From: Campylobacter concisus
GTDB taxonomy: Bacteria > Campylobacterota > Campylobacteria > Campylobacterales > Campylobacteraceae
Assembly (NCBI RefSeq): GCF_002092855.1
Contig: NZ_LVLC01000001.1
Span: 620,001-684,000, forward strand
Reading direction: 5' to 3'
Length of the DNA: 64,000 nt
The stretch's first letter is position 1. Each line of letters begins with the position of its first letter. A program made the position numbers and the translations under genes. This document shows, one piece after another, positions 10,881 through 19,214 of the stretch. The notes under the pieces are model-generated. The model saw only the letters and a program-made list of their open reading frames with translations, did no database searches and was not told the DNA's origin.

Positions 10881-11303
10881 TTAAATTTTAGAGAGCTTGG
10901 CATTTAAAGCCGCTCTAAGTTCAGGTAGTTTAGCTGATAGATCTGCTTTTAAGTTATCTTTCTGGGAGCTTAGAGCATTTAAAAATTCATTGTAATCAGC
11001 CTCTAAACTAGTTTTTATAGCATTTACTTCTTTTAAAGACTCTTCTTTTGCCAAATTTAAGGCTTCTTGCCTTATTTTATTGGCCTCAGTCCTTGCGTTT
11101 AATATAATCTCTTCAATCTCTTTTTCATGAACACTTAGATCACTTGCATTTTTACTAGTACTCTCTTCATCATTTTTTATAGAGGCATTTCTGGCATCTA
11201 TGAATTTGAGCATTGGCTTATAAAGCAAGGAATTCAAAATAGCGATCAATACCAAGAAAACGACAGCCGTTAAAAGCATCAATGGCACATCTATTTCTAA
11301 CAT
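10881..11303 (-). CDS. atpF': ATP synthase subunit b' (second b-type subunit)
   Basis: 140 residues with one N-terminal membrane helix (~6-28, PLMLLTAVVFLVLIAILNSLLY) followed by the conserved KPMLKFIDARNASI and a long coiled coil. It pairs with the b subunit encoded next to it to form a heterodimeric peripheral stalk. It is the first atp gene of the run. The a and c subunit genes (atpB, atpE) are not in this window, as expected for the group, where they lie elsewhere. Confidence 0.92.
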   Translation of the reverse strand: MLEIDVPLMLLTAVVFLVLIAILNSLLYKPMLKFIDARNASIKNDEESTSKNASDLSVHEKEIEEIILNARTEANKIRQEALNLAKEESLKEVNAIKTSLEADYNEFLNALSSQKDNLKADLSAKLPELRAALNAKLSKI

Positions 11304-11398
11304 CCACTCTCCTTATTTTATCATTAAGTTTTATTTAATATTCAAATTAAAGTCTGATTTTACAATAAATTACTAAAAATAAAAATAAATTTGTAATT

Positions 11399-12259
11399 CT
11401 ATTTTAGCCTAGCCATAAATTCTTCCACCTGTGAAATATTATTAAATTCTAAAACTAGATTGCTAGATTTTACTTTTGCTTTTATCTTTAAATTTTTAAA
11501 AACTTCTTGTAAATTTGATAGTTTTTTACTCATTTCCTCAGAAATTTTTGGCTTTTTGTCTTTTATCTCTTCCTTATTTTTTATCTTTTTTACTAAAATT
11601 TCTGTGTCTCTAACGCTTAGCTTTTGACCGATGATCGTATCAACAACCATCTTTTCTTCTTCAGTGCTAAGCCCAACTATAACTTTAGCGTGACCTTGCG
11701 TTAGCTTATCTTCTTGTAAAAGTTTTTGCGTATAGTCGCTAAGAAGCAAAAGCCTCATCGTATTTGTTATTTGTGTTCTACTTTTATGAATGATATTTGC
11801 CAAGCCATCTTGTGTGATCTTATACTCATTTATAAGCTCTTTATACGACTTTGCGAGTTCGATCGGATTTAAATTTTCACGTTGAATATTTTCGATAAGT
11901 GCAAGCTCTCTTAAATTTTGAGACTTGATGTCAGCGATGATCGCCTTTATCTTGCTTGCTCCAAGCATCTTTGTAGCGCGGTATCTTCGCTCACCGGCTA
12001 TTAGCATATAGCCATCATCTTTTTTGATGACGATTATTGGCTGGATCAGTCCGTGCCTTTTGATGCTGGCACTTAGCTCTTTTAAAGCTTCTTCGTCAAA
12101 ATGCGTTCTTGGCTGGTATGGGTTTGGTAAAATTTCATCTATATTTATCTCTTCGACTATCTCAGAGTCGTTTAAATTTGCAATCTCTTTGCTGTAGGCC
12201 TGCTCTACATCTTCAAGTATCGCACTAAGTCCACGCCCTAATCCACCTTTTTTAGCCAT
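11399..12259 (-). CDS. parB: Chromosome partitioning protein ParB
   Basis: 286 residues. The ParB/Spo0J CTPase domain is at ~35-125 with NPYQPRTHFDEE, HGLIQPIIV, AGERRYRA and ENIQRENLNPIELA. The helix-turn-helix (TQDGLANIIHKSRTQITNTMRLL) is at ~150-170, and the C-terminus is a dimerisation region. ParB loads on parS sites near the origin and works with ParA to segregate the chromosome. It sits 15 bp after parA. I found no canonical parS palindrome in the window. Confidence 0.95.
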   Translation of the reverse strand: MAKKGGLGRGLSAILEDVEQAYSKEIANLNDSEIVEEINIDEILPNPYQPRTHFDEEALKELSASIKRHGLIQPIIVIKKDDGYMLIAGERRYRATKMLGASKIKAIIADIKSQNLRELALIENIQRENLNPIELAKSYKELINEYKITQDGLANIIHKSRTQITNTMRLLLLSDYTQKLLQEDKLTQGHAKVIVGLSTEEEKMVVDTIIGQKLSVRDTEILVKKIKNKEEIKDKKPKISEEMSKKLSNLQEVFKNLKIKAKVKSSNLVLEFNNISQVEEFMARLK

Positions 12260-12274
12260 TTTTTTCCTTATTTT

Positions 12275-13057
12275 TTAGTTTAAAATACAATATGCCAAAT
12301 TTTGATATGCGATCGAGCCTGGTGATTTTATATCATAAAGTATCACTGGCTTACCAAAACTTGGGCTTTCAGCAAGTTTCACATTTCTTGGAACGACCAC
12401 AAATTCCTCTTTGTTGTCCTTACTCTTAAAGAGCTTATTTTCAAAATGCTGCTTTAAATTTGCAATTGTCTCTTTTGAGAGATTATTTTGCGAACTAAAC
12501 ATGGTCGGTAAAAAGCCTTTTATATTTAGCTTTGGATTTATCGTTTTTTTAATAATCTTGACTGTATTTAGGATCTGCGCTAGCCCCTCAAGTGCATAAA
12601 ATTCACATTGAATCGGGATGATAACACTATCACTTGCACTAAGAGCATTTATCGTAATGCTACCAAGTGCCGGAGGACTATCGATGATGATAAAATCATA
12701 ATCGTTTACAACTTCTGAAATTTTATTTTTAAGGATTAGTTTATAATCCTTATTTTGATCGTTAAATTCTTGCTCAATGCCGACAAGTCCGATGTTTGAT
12801 GGAGCTAAAAAAAGTGTTGGGATCTCAGTTTTTAACACGATTTGCGATAGCTTTTTTCTATCTGTTAATACGTGATAGATATTAAACTCATAGTCACTTC
12901 TACTAAAGCCAAGTCCGGTTGTCGCATTTGCCTGTGGATCAATATCTATTAATAATACTTTTTTCTCAGCAACTGCCAGTGACGCGGCTAAATTTACGGC
13001 TGTTGTAGTCTTGCCAACACCGCCTTTTTGATTAGCTATTGTTATTATCTCGCTCAT
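12275..13057 (-). CDS. parA: Chromosome partitioning ATPase ParA (Soj)
   Basis: 260 residues. The deviant Walker A KGGVGKTTT is at ~10-18, Walker A' is VLLIDIDPQANATTGLG at ~34-50, and Walker B is DFIIIDSPPALG at ~119. ParA forms the nucleoid-bound gradient that moves ParB-parS complexes. Its start overlaps the birA stop by 4 bp (ATGA type), so it is coupled to the biotin ligase gene, the same neighbour as in C. jejuni. Confidence 0.95.
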   Translation of the reverse strand: MSEIITIANQKGGVGKTTTAVNLAASLAVAEKKVLLIDIDPQANATTGLGFSRSDYEFNIYHVLTDRKKLSQIVLKTEIPTLFLAPSNIGLVGIEQEFNDQNKDYKLILKNKISEVVNDYDFIIIDSPPALGSITINALSASDSVIIPIQCEFYALEGLAQILNTVKIIKKTINPKLNIKGFLPTMFSSQNNLSKETIANLKQHFENKLFKSKDNKEEFVVVPRNVKLAESPSFGKPVILYDIKSPGSIAYQNLAYCILN

Positions 13058-13689
13058 CTTAACGAATATACCTTTTCCCCATTTAGTAAGATCGCTCCAT
13101 CATCGCAAATTTCAGCATCTTGAAGCGAAACAGCTCTATTTGCAATATGCGTAATAAAACCTTTTGACTTGCAAAAGTCTATCCTAAATTTGCTAAAAAT
13201 TGGCTTCCATAAAATCTTTTTATCAAGCATGCTAACAAAGCCCCAAACTAGCTCATCTACGCTAGTTTTTATATCCAAAATGCCCGCGTTTTCGGGTGCG
13301 CTAGCTAAATTTATCCCCATGCCGCAAATGTAAATTTCATCCACTTTATTTGTCAAAGTACCGCCTATTTTGCGCTCGTCCACGTAAAAATCATTTGGCC
13401 ATTTTAGCCAACACTTTGAGCCAAGTTCGCTCAAGACCTCACGCATCAGCATAGAAAAATATATTGAGATAGATGGCGGTGGTATGTCGCTTGGTAGCCC
13501 ATCTTCACTTATGCAAAATGACATAAATAAATTTCCGCCAAGCCCCTCCCAGCTGTTGCCGCGACTACCAACACCTTTTGTTTGATTATACGCCACGATC
13601 ATGTGTGGGGGCTTTATCTCGCCATTTTTTAGGGCGTCTATCAAAAATTCCTGTGTCGAAGGCAGACTTTGAAAAAACTCTACTTTCAA
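13054..13689 (-). CDS. birA: Biotin--[acetyl-CoA-carboxylase] ligase, single-domain form
   Basis: 211 residues with the biotin ligase core: QTKGVGSRGNSWEG at ~52-65 (the GRGRxGRxW-type biotinyl-AMP loop in a variant form), then WLKWPNDFYVDERKIGG at ~98-114. It attaches biotin to the carboxyl carrier protein of acetyl-CoA carboxylase. The N-terminal DNA-binding domain of E. coli BirA is absent, so it is an enzyme only and not a repressor. The gene follows thiD with a 1-bp gap. Confidence 0.9.
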   Translation of the reverse strand: MKVEFFQSLPSTQEFLIDALKNGEIKPPHMIVAYNQTKGVGSRGNSWEGLGGNLFMSFCISEDGLPSDIPPPSISIYFSMLMREVLSELGSKCWLKWPNDFYVDERKIGGTLTNKVDEIYICGMGINLASAPENAGILDIKTSVDELVWGFVSMLDKKILWKPIFSKFRIDFCKSKGFITHIANRAVSLQDAEICDDGAILLNGEKVYSLR

Positions 13690-13690
13690 A

Positions 13691-14479
13691 TCACACCTTA
13701 AATTTATAGAAGTGATTTACCGGATTTTGTCCACCGCCGATGATGACCGCGTTTTTGATAGCGTTAAAGATATAGTCATGGGCTTTTTTCACGCTCTCTT
13801 TTAGGCTTTGGCCATTTGCTAAATTTGAAGCGATCGCACTTGATAGCGAGCAGCCTGAGCCGTGAGTTGCGGTCGTTTTTATACGCTCATCGCTAAAAAT
13901 TTCATATTCACTGCCATCATAAAATATATCAAGCGACTTGCCTTCTATCTCGCCACACTTTAGATAGACGCTTTTTGTGCCAAATTTTAATAGATCCTTG
14001 CAAGCCTCTTTTAGCTCGCTCTCGCCCTTTAGCTCACGCTTTAAAATTTCGCGTGCTTCAAAGATATTTGGCGTGATCACGCTCGCAAGTGGAAATAGCT
14101 CCTCCACGATCGCATCTTTTGCAGCACCCTCTAGCCAGATGTCGCCATTTTTACAGCTCATAACAGGATCAAGCACGAGTGGCGGTAAATTTTTGATCTC
14201 TTTTAGCGTTTTTGCGACGCATTTTATGATATCCACGCTTGGGACAACGCCTATTTTTATCACATCAACTCTTATATCATCAAATATCGCTCTTATCTGA
14301 TCCTCGATGAGCTTAGCATCAACTAGTTGCATGCCAAATATGCCCTTTGTATTTTGAGCAGTGACCGCTGTGATCGCTCCCATCGCATATACGCCGTGTG
14401 CTATAAAGACCTTTATATCAGCCAAAACTCCAGCTCCACCACTTGGATCAACACCTGCTATGCTTAGCGCATTTTTCAT
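13691..14479 (-). CDS. thiD: Hydroxymethylpyrimidine/phosphomethylpyrimidine kinase
   Basis: 262 residues of the ribokinase-like fold. Signatures are SIAGVDPSGGAGVLADIK at ~6-23, GAITAVTAQNTKG, LVLDPVMSCKNGD and the anion-hole motif THGSGCSLSSAIAS near ~207. It phosphorylates HMP twice for thiamine synthesis. No other thi gene is nearby and no TPP riboswitch is visible upstream, so it seems to be carried along in the fmt-birA run. Confidence 0.95.
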   Translation of the reverse strand: MKNALSIAGVDPSGGAGVLADIKVFIAHGVYAMGAITAVTAQNTKGIFGMQLVDAKLIEDQIRAIFDDIRVDVIKIGVVPSVDIIKCVAKTLKEIKNLPPLVLDPVMSCKNGDIWLEGAAKDAIVEELFPLASVITPNIFEAREILKRELKGESELKEACKDLLKFGTKSVYLKCGEIEGKSLDIFYDGSEYEIFSDERIKTTATHGSGCSLSSAIASNLANGQSLKESVKKAHDYIFNAIKNAVIIGGGQNPVNHFYKFKV

Positions 14480-14495
14480 AACCGCTCCTTTAAAT

Positions 14496-15404
14496 TTATT
14501 TTAATTCATCGCCAACACTAAGACGCTTACCATTTATATATGCTTTTGCGTTTGTTGACTTTTTACTTGGCTCTTGAAGCTCGTAAATTTTGACCGCCCC
14601 ACCCTTGCAAGCAACCACAACGTGATCTTTTTCTATGCTTAAAATTTCTCCACTTTTACCACTTTTTTCGCTTAGCCCAAGAGATAAAATTTTTAGCCCA
14701 CTTGCCAAATAAAGCCCCGGCCAAGGTGTAAGCGCACGAAATTTATTATAAATTTGACCCGCCCCTTCATCAAAGCCAAAAAGCCCGTCGCTTTTACTTA
14801 TTTTTTTGCAGTGCGTGGCCTGCGCATCGTCTTGCTTTTGTGGCTTTAAATTTTCAAAATTTTTAAGTACTTTTACGATTAGCTCACCGCCAAGCTCGCC
14901 TAGCTCACTAAAAAGCTCGCTTGACATCTTGCTCTCGCAAGGCGTGTAGATGAAGTCTAGCATATCGCCAGTATCAAGCCCAGCATCCATTAGCATAGCT
15001 GTGACGCCAGTTTGCTTCTCGCCTGCTAGGATCGCGCTTTGAATGGGGCTTGCGCCACGGTATTTAGGCAAGATCGAAGCGTGCAAATTTATACAAATTG
15101 CCACGTCCAAAACGCTTTGGGGTAAAATCTTGCCATAAGCTGCCACCACGATAAATTTGGGTTCAAATGCCTTTAGCTCGGCAATAACTGCCTCATCTTT
15201 TAGTGTATTTGGAGTAAGGACAGGTACGCCTACTAGCTCGTTTTGCGCATAAATTTTCACCTCGCTTGGGGTTAAAATTTGCTTTCTGCCAACTGGCTTA
15301 TCAGGCTGGGTAAAGACCGCTTTTATATTAAAGCCAGCCTCTTTTAGGTGCCTAAGTATCCTAACGGCATAGTCAGGCGTCCCCATAAAAACTACATTCA
15401 TCAC
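14496..15404 (-). CDS. fmt: Methionyl-tRNA formyltransferase
   Basis: 302 residues. The formyl-THF domain shows VVFMGTPDYAVRIL, FTQPDKPVGR, CINLHASILPKYRGASPIQ (catalytic Asn/His/Asp signature) and MDAGLDTGDML; the C-terminal tRNA-binding domain follows (FRALTPWPG). It formylates initiator Met-tRNA. The second M of the MMNVVFMG start is also possible. It lies 16 bp before thiD. Confidence 0.96.
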   Translation of the reverse strand: MMNVVFMGTPDYAVRILRHLKEAGFNIKAVFTQPDKPVGRKQILTPSEVKIYAQNELVGVPVLTPNTLKDEAVIAELKAFEPKFIVVAAYGKILPQSVLDVAICINLHASILPKYRGASPIQSAILAGEKQTGVTAMLMDAGLDTGDMLDFIYTPCESKMSSELFSELGELGGELIVKVLKNFENLKPQKQDDAQATHCKKISKSDGLFGFDEGAGQIYNKFRALTPWPGLYLASGLKILSLGLSEKSGKSGEILSIEKDHVVVACKGGAVKIYELQEPSKKSTNAKAYINGKRLSVGDELK

Positions 15405-15417
15405 TTTCCTTTAAATT

Positions 15418-15753
15418 TCAACGACTTTTATTTTGATCTGCTTTTTGACTGCTTGGCGGCCAAAAGACGCATGGATCTTCACGCCAGTCAATCTTTTGAA
15501 ATATCAAACTTCCTAGCTCATTAATGCTAACTTTGCCACTACGATCAAGATCCAGTCTCTTAAATTCCTCACTAGTGTATAGATCTGGTGCTATTTTTAG
15601 TCCTGATGGCACTTTGCAGGACGTCCACTCATCTAAATTTAGCATGCCGTCACGATCTATGTCATTGTAATCCAAAAACATATACGCCGGATCCGCTGGA
15701 TCACAGCTATATGCACCAAGACAAAATAGCATAATGCAAAAAATTTTCTTCAT
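15418..15753 (-). CDS. Small exported EF-hand calcium-binding protein
   Basis: 111 residues with a signal peptide (MKKIFCIMLFCLGAYSC). Two canonical 12-residue EF-hand loops are present: residues 31-42 (DIDRDGMLNLDE) and 68-79 (DLDRSGKVSINE), both with acidic residues at positions 1, 3 and 12 and Gly at 6. It should bind Ca2+ in the periplasm. The AYSC around residue 17 resembles a lipobox only weakly, since it lacks a Leu at -3. It lies between obgE and fmt, where I recall proB in C. jejuni. The cellular role is unknown. Confidence 0.75.
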   Translation of the reverse strand: MKKIFCIMLFCLGAYSCDPADPAYMFLDYNDIDRDGMLNLDEWTSCKVPSGLKIAPDLYTSEEFKRLDLDRSGKVSINELGSLIFQKIDWREDPCVFWPPSSQKADQNKSR

Positions 15754-15799
15754 TTTATACTCTTAAAGATCTATGCCCAAAGCGCCAAAAAGTTACAAC

Positions 15800-16858
15800 T
15801 CAAAGCTCATTTTTAAGTAGCTCAAGAAGTGCGAATTTAAGCTCATCTATGTTCTCATTTGTCGCTGACGAGATTGGCAAAACAAAGTATGGTTTTTTCG
15901 TGTCAAAACTGTATAGGTCTTGCTTATAGACAAATTTACCAACTTGATTTGGCTCTAAATTTATACTTTTCATAAATTCTCTTATTTTTTCATCTAAATT
16001 TTCCGCCGCATCGACTCTGGTGATAGCGATAGCATAGTCCCTACTTGCAAGTACGCTTGAAAATTTAGCGACCTCCTCTTTTAGCACACTAAACTGCTCG
16101 CTCATACTTCTATAGTTTGCTCCGTCTATCATAAAAAGTAAAATTTTATTTCGCTCGATATGCTTTAGAAATTTAACGCCCAAACCGCGTCCATCGCTCG
16201 CCCCTTCGATGATACCAGGGATGTCAGCCATGACAAAGCCACTAAACTCATCGACCTCAACAAGGCCAAGCTTTGGTGTAAGCGTCGTAAATTCGTAGTT
16301 TGCGATCTGTGGTTTGGCATTTGATACTGTTGAAATAAGCGTTGATTTACCAACATTTGGAAAGCCAACAAGGCCCACGTCAGCGATCAGCTTTAGTTCA
16401 AGCCTTACTTCAATGCTCTCTTCAGGCATACCTTTTTGTGCGTATTCTGGAGCTTGGTTGATAGAGCTTTTAAAGTGAAAATTTCCAAGTCCACCTTTAC
16501 CACCCTTTAAAAATAGCGTCTTTTGACCCTCGCTAACTATATCACAGAGCAGCTCATTTGTCTGGGCATCATAAACAGCTGTGCCAGGAGGGACTATGAG
16601 TTCTAAATTTTCGCCCTTTTTGCCAGTCATTCGCTTACCCATGCCAGCTTCACCATTACCAGCTTTCATGGCTCTTTTACCCTTATAGTTTGCTAAAGTA
16701 TGGGTGTTGTTGTCACAAACAAAATAAACATCTCCGCCATCTCCGCCATCTCCGCCATCAGGACCACCCAAAATGACATGTTTTTCGCGACGAAAACTCA
16801 CAGCTCCAGCTCCACCATGCCCCGAACTTAGAGTCAATCTTGCACTATCTATAAACAT
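15800..16858 (-). CDS. obgE: GTPase ObgE/CgtA
   Basis: 352 residues. The Gly-rich Obg domain covers ~1-158 ([31 protein letters not shown]), then the GTPase domain from ~160 with P-loop GFPNVGKST, switch region [27 protein letters not shown] and a TRVD-type base-recognition motif. It acts in ribosome assembly and the stringent response. In related genomes it directly follows rplU-rpmA; here a plus-strand glycosyltransferase block separates them, and obgE has its own -10 box at 16905-16910. Confidence 0.97.
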   Translation of the reverse strand: MFIDSARLTLSSGHGGAGAVSFRREKHVILGGPDGGDGGDGGDVYFVCDNNTHTLANYKGKRAMKAGNGEAGMGKRMTGKKGENLELIVPPGTAVYDAQTNELLCDIVSEGQKTLFLKGGKGGLGNFHFKSSINQAPEYAQKGMPEESIEVRLELKLIADVGLVGFPNVGKSTLISTVSNAKPQIANYEFTTLTPKLGLVEVDEFSGFVMADIPGIIEGASDGRGLGVKFLKHIERNKILLFMIDGANYRSMSEQFSVLKEEVAKFSSVLASRDYAIAITRVDAAENLDEKIREFMKSINLEPNQVGKFVYKQDLYSFDTKKPYFVLPISSATNENIDELKFALLELLKNEL

Positions 16859-16904
16859 TTTTTACCTTAAATTTATCTATTTTTTATTTTTAAATTTGGG
16901 CTGG

Positions 16905-16910
16905 ATTATA
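16905..16910 (-). promoter_or_regulatory. Probable -10 box of obgE
   Basis: The minus strand reads GATATAATCC about 47 bp before the obgE ATG. It gives obgE an independent promoter, needed because its usual operon partners rpmA and rplU are 4.7 kb away behind a block on the other strand. Confidence 0.5.
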
Positions 16911-16968
16911 TCTTTTAAATAATTAAAATTTGTTTTTTATTAAATCTCATCAATGTGAAAGCTGCTTT

Positions 16969-16979
16969 TATGATAGAAT
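16969..16979 (+). promoter_or_regulatory. Possible -10 region of the plus-strand glycosyltransferase block
   Basis: TATGATAGAAT offers two overlapping -10-like hexamers (TATGAT and TAGAAT), 32-42 bp before the TTG start at 17011 and just ahead of the AAGGA ribosome site at about 16997. Weak match; no -35 seen. Confidence 0.35.
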
Positions 16980-17010
16980 TAGCCCAAAAACTAATTCAAG
17001 GAATAAAATC

Positions 17011-18093
17011 TTGCAAATTCTACTTTACAATGTAACAACTGCATTAAAAATAGGTGGTGTTGAAACTTTTTATTATTCTGTGGCTAAAGAGCTTATGAAA
17101 GACCATAAAGTCACTATTTGTACTGGGCGAGGTAAATTTGTGCCAGCCTTTTTAAAAGAAAGTAATATTGATCTAAAAATGTTTAACTTTTGTCCAAGAG
17201 AGAAGGTTTTAAAACTAGGTAATAGATTTAGGAAATTTATTGAGAGAGTTAGTTTTTATTTTAATGCTAGAAAATTTTTGAAGTCTCAAAAATTTGATGT
17301 TTTAGTTATTCATAAACCATTTGATTTTTTTGTAGCATACCTACTTAAAAAACATGATAAAAATTTAAAGACTATATTTGTAAGTGGTGGAGAGGATTTT
17401 TATTTTTTTGATCGCTTTTTTGTTAAATTTATTGATAAGATCATTAGTGTGAGTGACGCAAATGCAGACATTTTACGAAAAAGATATGACAGAGAGATAA
17501 AAGTGGTTTATAACGGTGTAGATAAAGAGAAGTTTTATCCAGATGCATCACTAAAAGAAAAAATAAGAGAAAAATTTGACGTAAAGAGTGATGAAATTTT
17601 GATAGGAAGCGTTGGTAGAGTAGTTGGCTGGAAAGGCTTTGGCATGATGGTGAAAAATATAGATAAGATCAAAAACGCTAAATTTATGCTTGTTGGCGAT
17701 GGTGAAAATTTACAAAGTCTAAGAGAGCTAGCAACCAAACTTAATGTAAGCCAAAAGGTTATTTTTATCGGTGCTATCAGGCATGATGAGTTAAATCAGT
17801 ATTATAACGCCTGCGACATCTATCTACAGCCAAGCATTGGTCATGAGGCTTTTGGCATAACCGTAATTGAAGCCTTGTCTGCCAATAAACCTTGTGTAGT
17901 TAGCATAAATGGTGGCATGAAAGAAATAATAAAAGATGGAGTAAATGGGTATAAATTTAAAATTTCTGATGAAAGCGACATGATAGAAAAGATAAATTTA
18001 ACGCTAGAAAATATAGAAAATTTAAGACCAAGAGAGAGCATAAAAGACATGTACGAGTGGTCAAAATTTGCACAGGAACTGGTTGAATTATGA
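17011..18093 (+). CDS. Glycosyltransferase family 4 (GT-B fold)
   Basis: 360 residues from TTG at 17011. This start is preferred over an in-frame TTG at 16930 because it has AAGGA 8-10 bp upstream and gives the usual family beginning MQILLYNVTTALKIGGVETF, where GGVE is the N-terminal glycine loop. The C-terminal Rossmann half shows VYNGVDKEKFYP, IGSVGRVVGWKGF, and the nucleotide-sugar EX7E region HEAFGITVIEALSANKPCV. It should add a hexose or similar sugar to a cell-surface glycan at the inner membrane. First gene of an AT-rich four-gene plus-strand block. Sugar specificity cannot be read from the sequence. Confidence 0.88.
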   Translation: MQILLYNVTTALKIGGVETFYYSVAKELMKDHKVTICTGRGKFVPAFLKESNIDLKMFNFCPREKVLKLGNRFRKFIERVSFYFNARKFLKSQKFDVLVIHKPFDFFVAYLLKKHDKNLKTIFVSGGEDFYFFDRFFVKFIDKIISVSDANADILRKRYDREIKVVYNGVDKEKFYPDASLKEKIREKFDVKSDEILIGSVGRVVGWKGFGMMVKNIDKIKNAKFMLVGDGENLQSLRELATKLNVSQKVIFIGAIRHDELNQYYNACDIYLQPSIGHEAFGITVIEALSANKPCVVSINGGMKEIIKDGVNGYKFKISDESDMIEKINLTLENIENLRPRESIKDMYEWSKFAQELVEL

Positions 18094-19214
18094 AAAAAGT
18101 AGCTTATGTAAGTAATTTTTATGCCATACCCCCACTCAAGGGTGCTGCTGTTCAGACTTGGACAAATGAAGTAGCAAAGAGGCTCTGGTTTTATGAACCT
18201 CACACTATTTGCATAGATGATGAGTTTTTACCTTTAAAAGAATATAGGGATGGTGTTTATCATCATAGGATTCGCCTTTCAAAAATTTATAAAAGAATTT
18301 TTCAAAAAATATTAGGATGGGACGTCTACTCTTATAATGATAGAGTTTTCAATGAGATAAAAAAAATAAATCCTGATATTGTGCATTTTCAAAACTATCA
18401 TAATAGTGTAGAGAAGTTAGCAAAAAAGATAAAAACTTGGAATAAAGATATAAAAGTGATCCTTCACCTGCATAATTTTTATGATTTTAAAAATAAAAAT
18501 TTTGATAAGCTTGATGCCGTTATAACTTGTAGTGATTTTCTTATGAAGAATTTTGAAGGTCTACCAAATGCAAAAATTTATAAAGTTATAAAAAATGGTG
18601 TAGATATAGATAAATTTAAAAAAATAAATTTTAAAAAAGATAAAAAAATTATTATTGGTTTTGTGGGAAGAATAGTTAGTCAAAAAAATGTTGAATACAT
18701 GATTGAACTAGCAAGAGAATTTAAAAATTTATCTGAGTACAATTTTAAAATAATAGGTGAAATAATTAAAAGAAAAGATAATTATGAATACTACAAAAGT
18801 CTTGTTAAAAAGATAAAAGAATACAACCTAAACAATATAGAATTTCTTGACAATATCTCACCAGATAAAGTTCACGCCGCATATAATGACTTTGATTTTA
18901 CAATCATCCCTTTAAATGATAAAGAATCGTTTTGCATGGTCGGCATAGAAGCCATGAGCTGTGAGAGTTTTGTTATAGCAAAAGCAGGTGGTGGTAGTAA
19001 AGAGTATATGCTGGATGGTGAAAATTGTAAGCTTTTTGAGTTTGAGAATTTTGCTAAAAATATAAAGGAGTATATTTTAAATTTAAAGGATTCGGACAAA
19101 TTAAAAATTATTACAAATGCTAGAAAAATGTGCGAAGAGAATTTTTCCTGGGATAAAATTACTGATGATGTACAAAAAATTTATAAAGAAGTTTTAAATG
19201 ATAATTCAAAATAA
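18090..19214 (+). CDS. Glycosyltransferase family 4, second of block
   Basis: 374 residues. The N-terminus KVAYVSNFYAIPPLKGAAVQTW and the C-terminal VIKNGVDIDKFKKINF, IGFVGRIVSQKNVEYM and SFCMVGIEAMSCESFVIAKAGG fit a retaining GT-B enzyme. The start overlaps the previous stop by 4 bp (ATGA). Base composition is extremely AT-rich, with long Lys/Asn/Ile runs. Role inferred from context: LOS or other surface glycan assembly. Confidence 0.87.
   Translation: MKKVAYVSNFYAIPPLKGAAVQTWTNEVAKRLWFYEPHTICIDDEFLPLKEYRDGVYHHRIRLSKIYKRIFQKILGWDVYSYNDRVFNEIKKINPDIVHFQNYHNSVEKLAKKIKTWNKDIKVILHLHNFYDFKNKNFDKLDAVITCSDFLMKNFEGLPNAKIYKVIKNGVDIDKFKKINFKKDKKIIIGFVGRIVSQKNVEYMIELAREFKNLSEYNFKIIGEIIKRKDNYEYYKSLVKKIKEYNLNNIEFLDNISPDKVHAAYNDFDFTIIPLNDKESFCMVGIEAMSCESFVIAKAGGGSKEYMLDGENCKLFEFENFAKNIKEYILNLKDSDKLKIITNARKMCEENFSWDKITDDVQKIYKEVLNDNSK

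Noticed and set aside
11399-13057. Search for parS sites near parAB
   Set aside because: No sequence close to the canonical 16-bp parS palindrome was seen near parAB or elsewhere in the window; the sites may lie nearer the origin or differ in this group.
16732-16759. Three tandem copies of a CTCCGCCAT unit, looking like a small repeat array
   Set aside because: They encode the GGD repeats of the ObgE glycine-rich domain and are conserved in the family; not a CRISPR or phase-variable tract.
16930-17010. 27-codon N-terminal extension of the first glycosyltransferase from a TTG
   Set aside because: No ribosome site, residues unlike the family, and it covers the likely promoter. The TTG at 17011 with AAGGA upstream is preferred.
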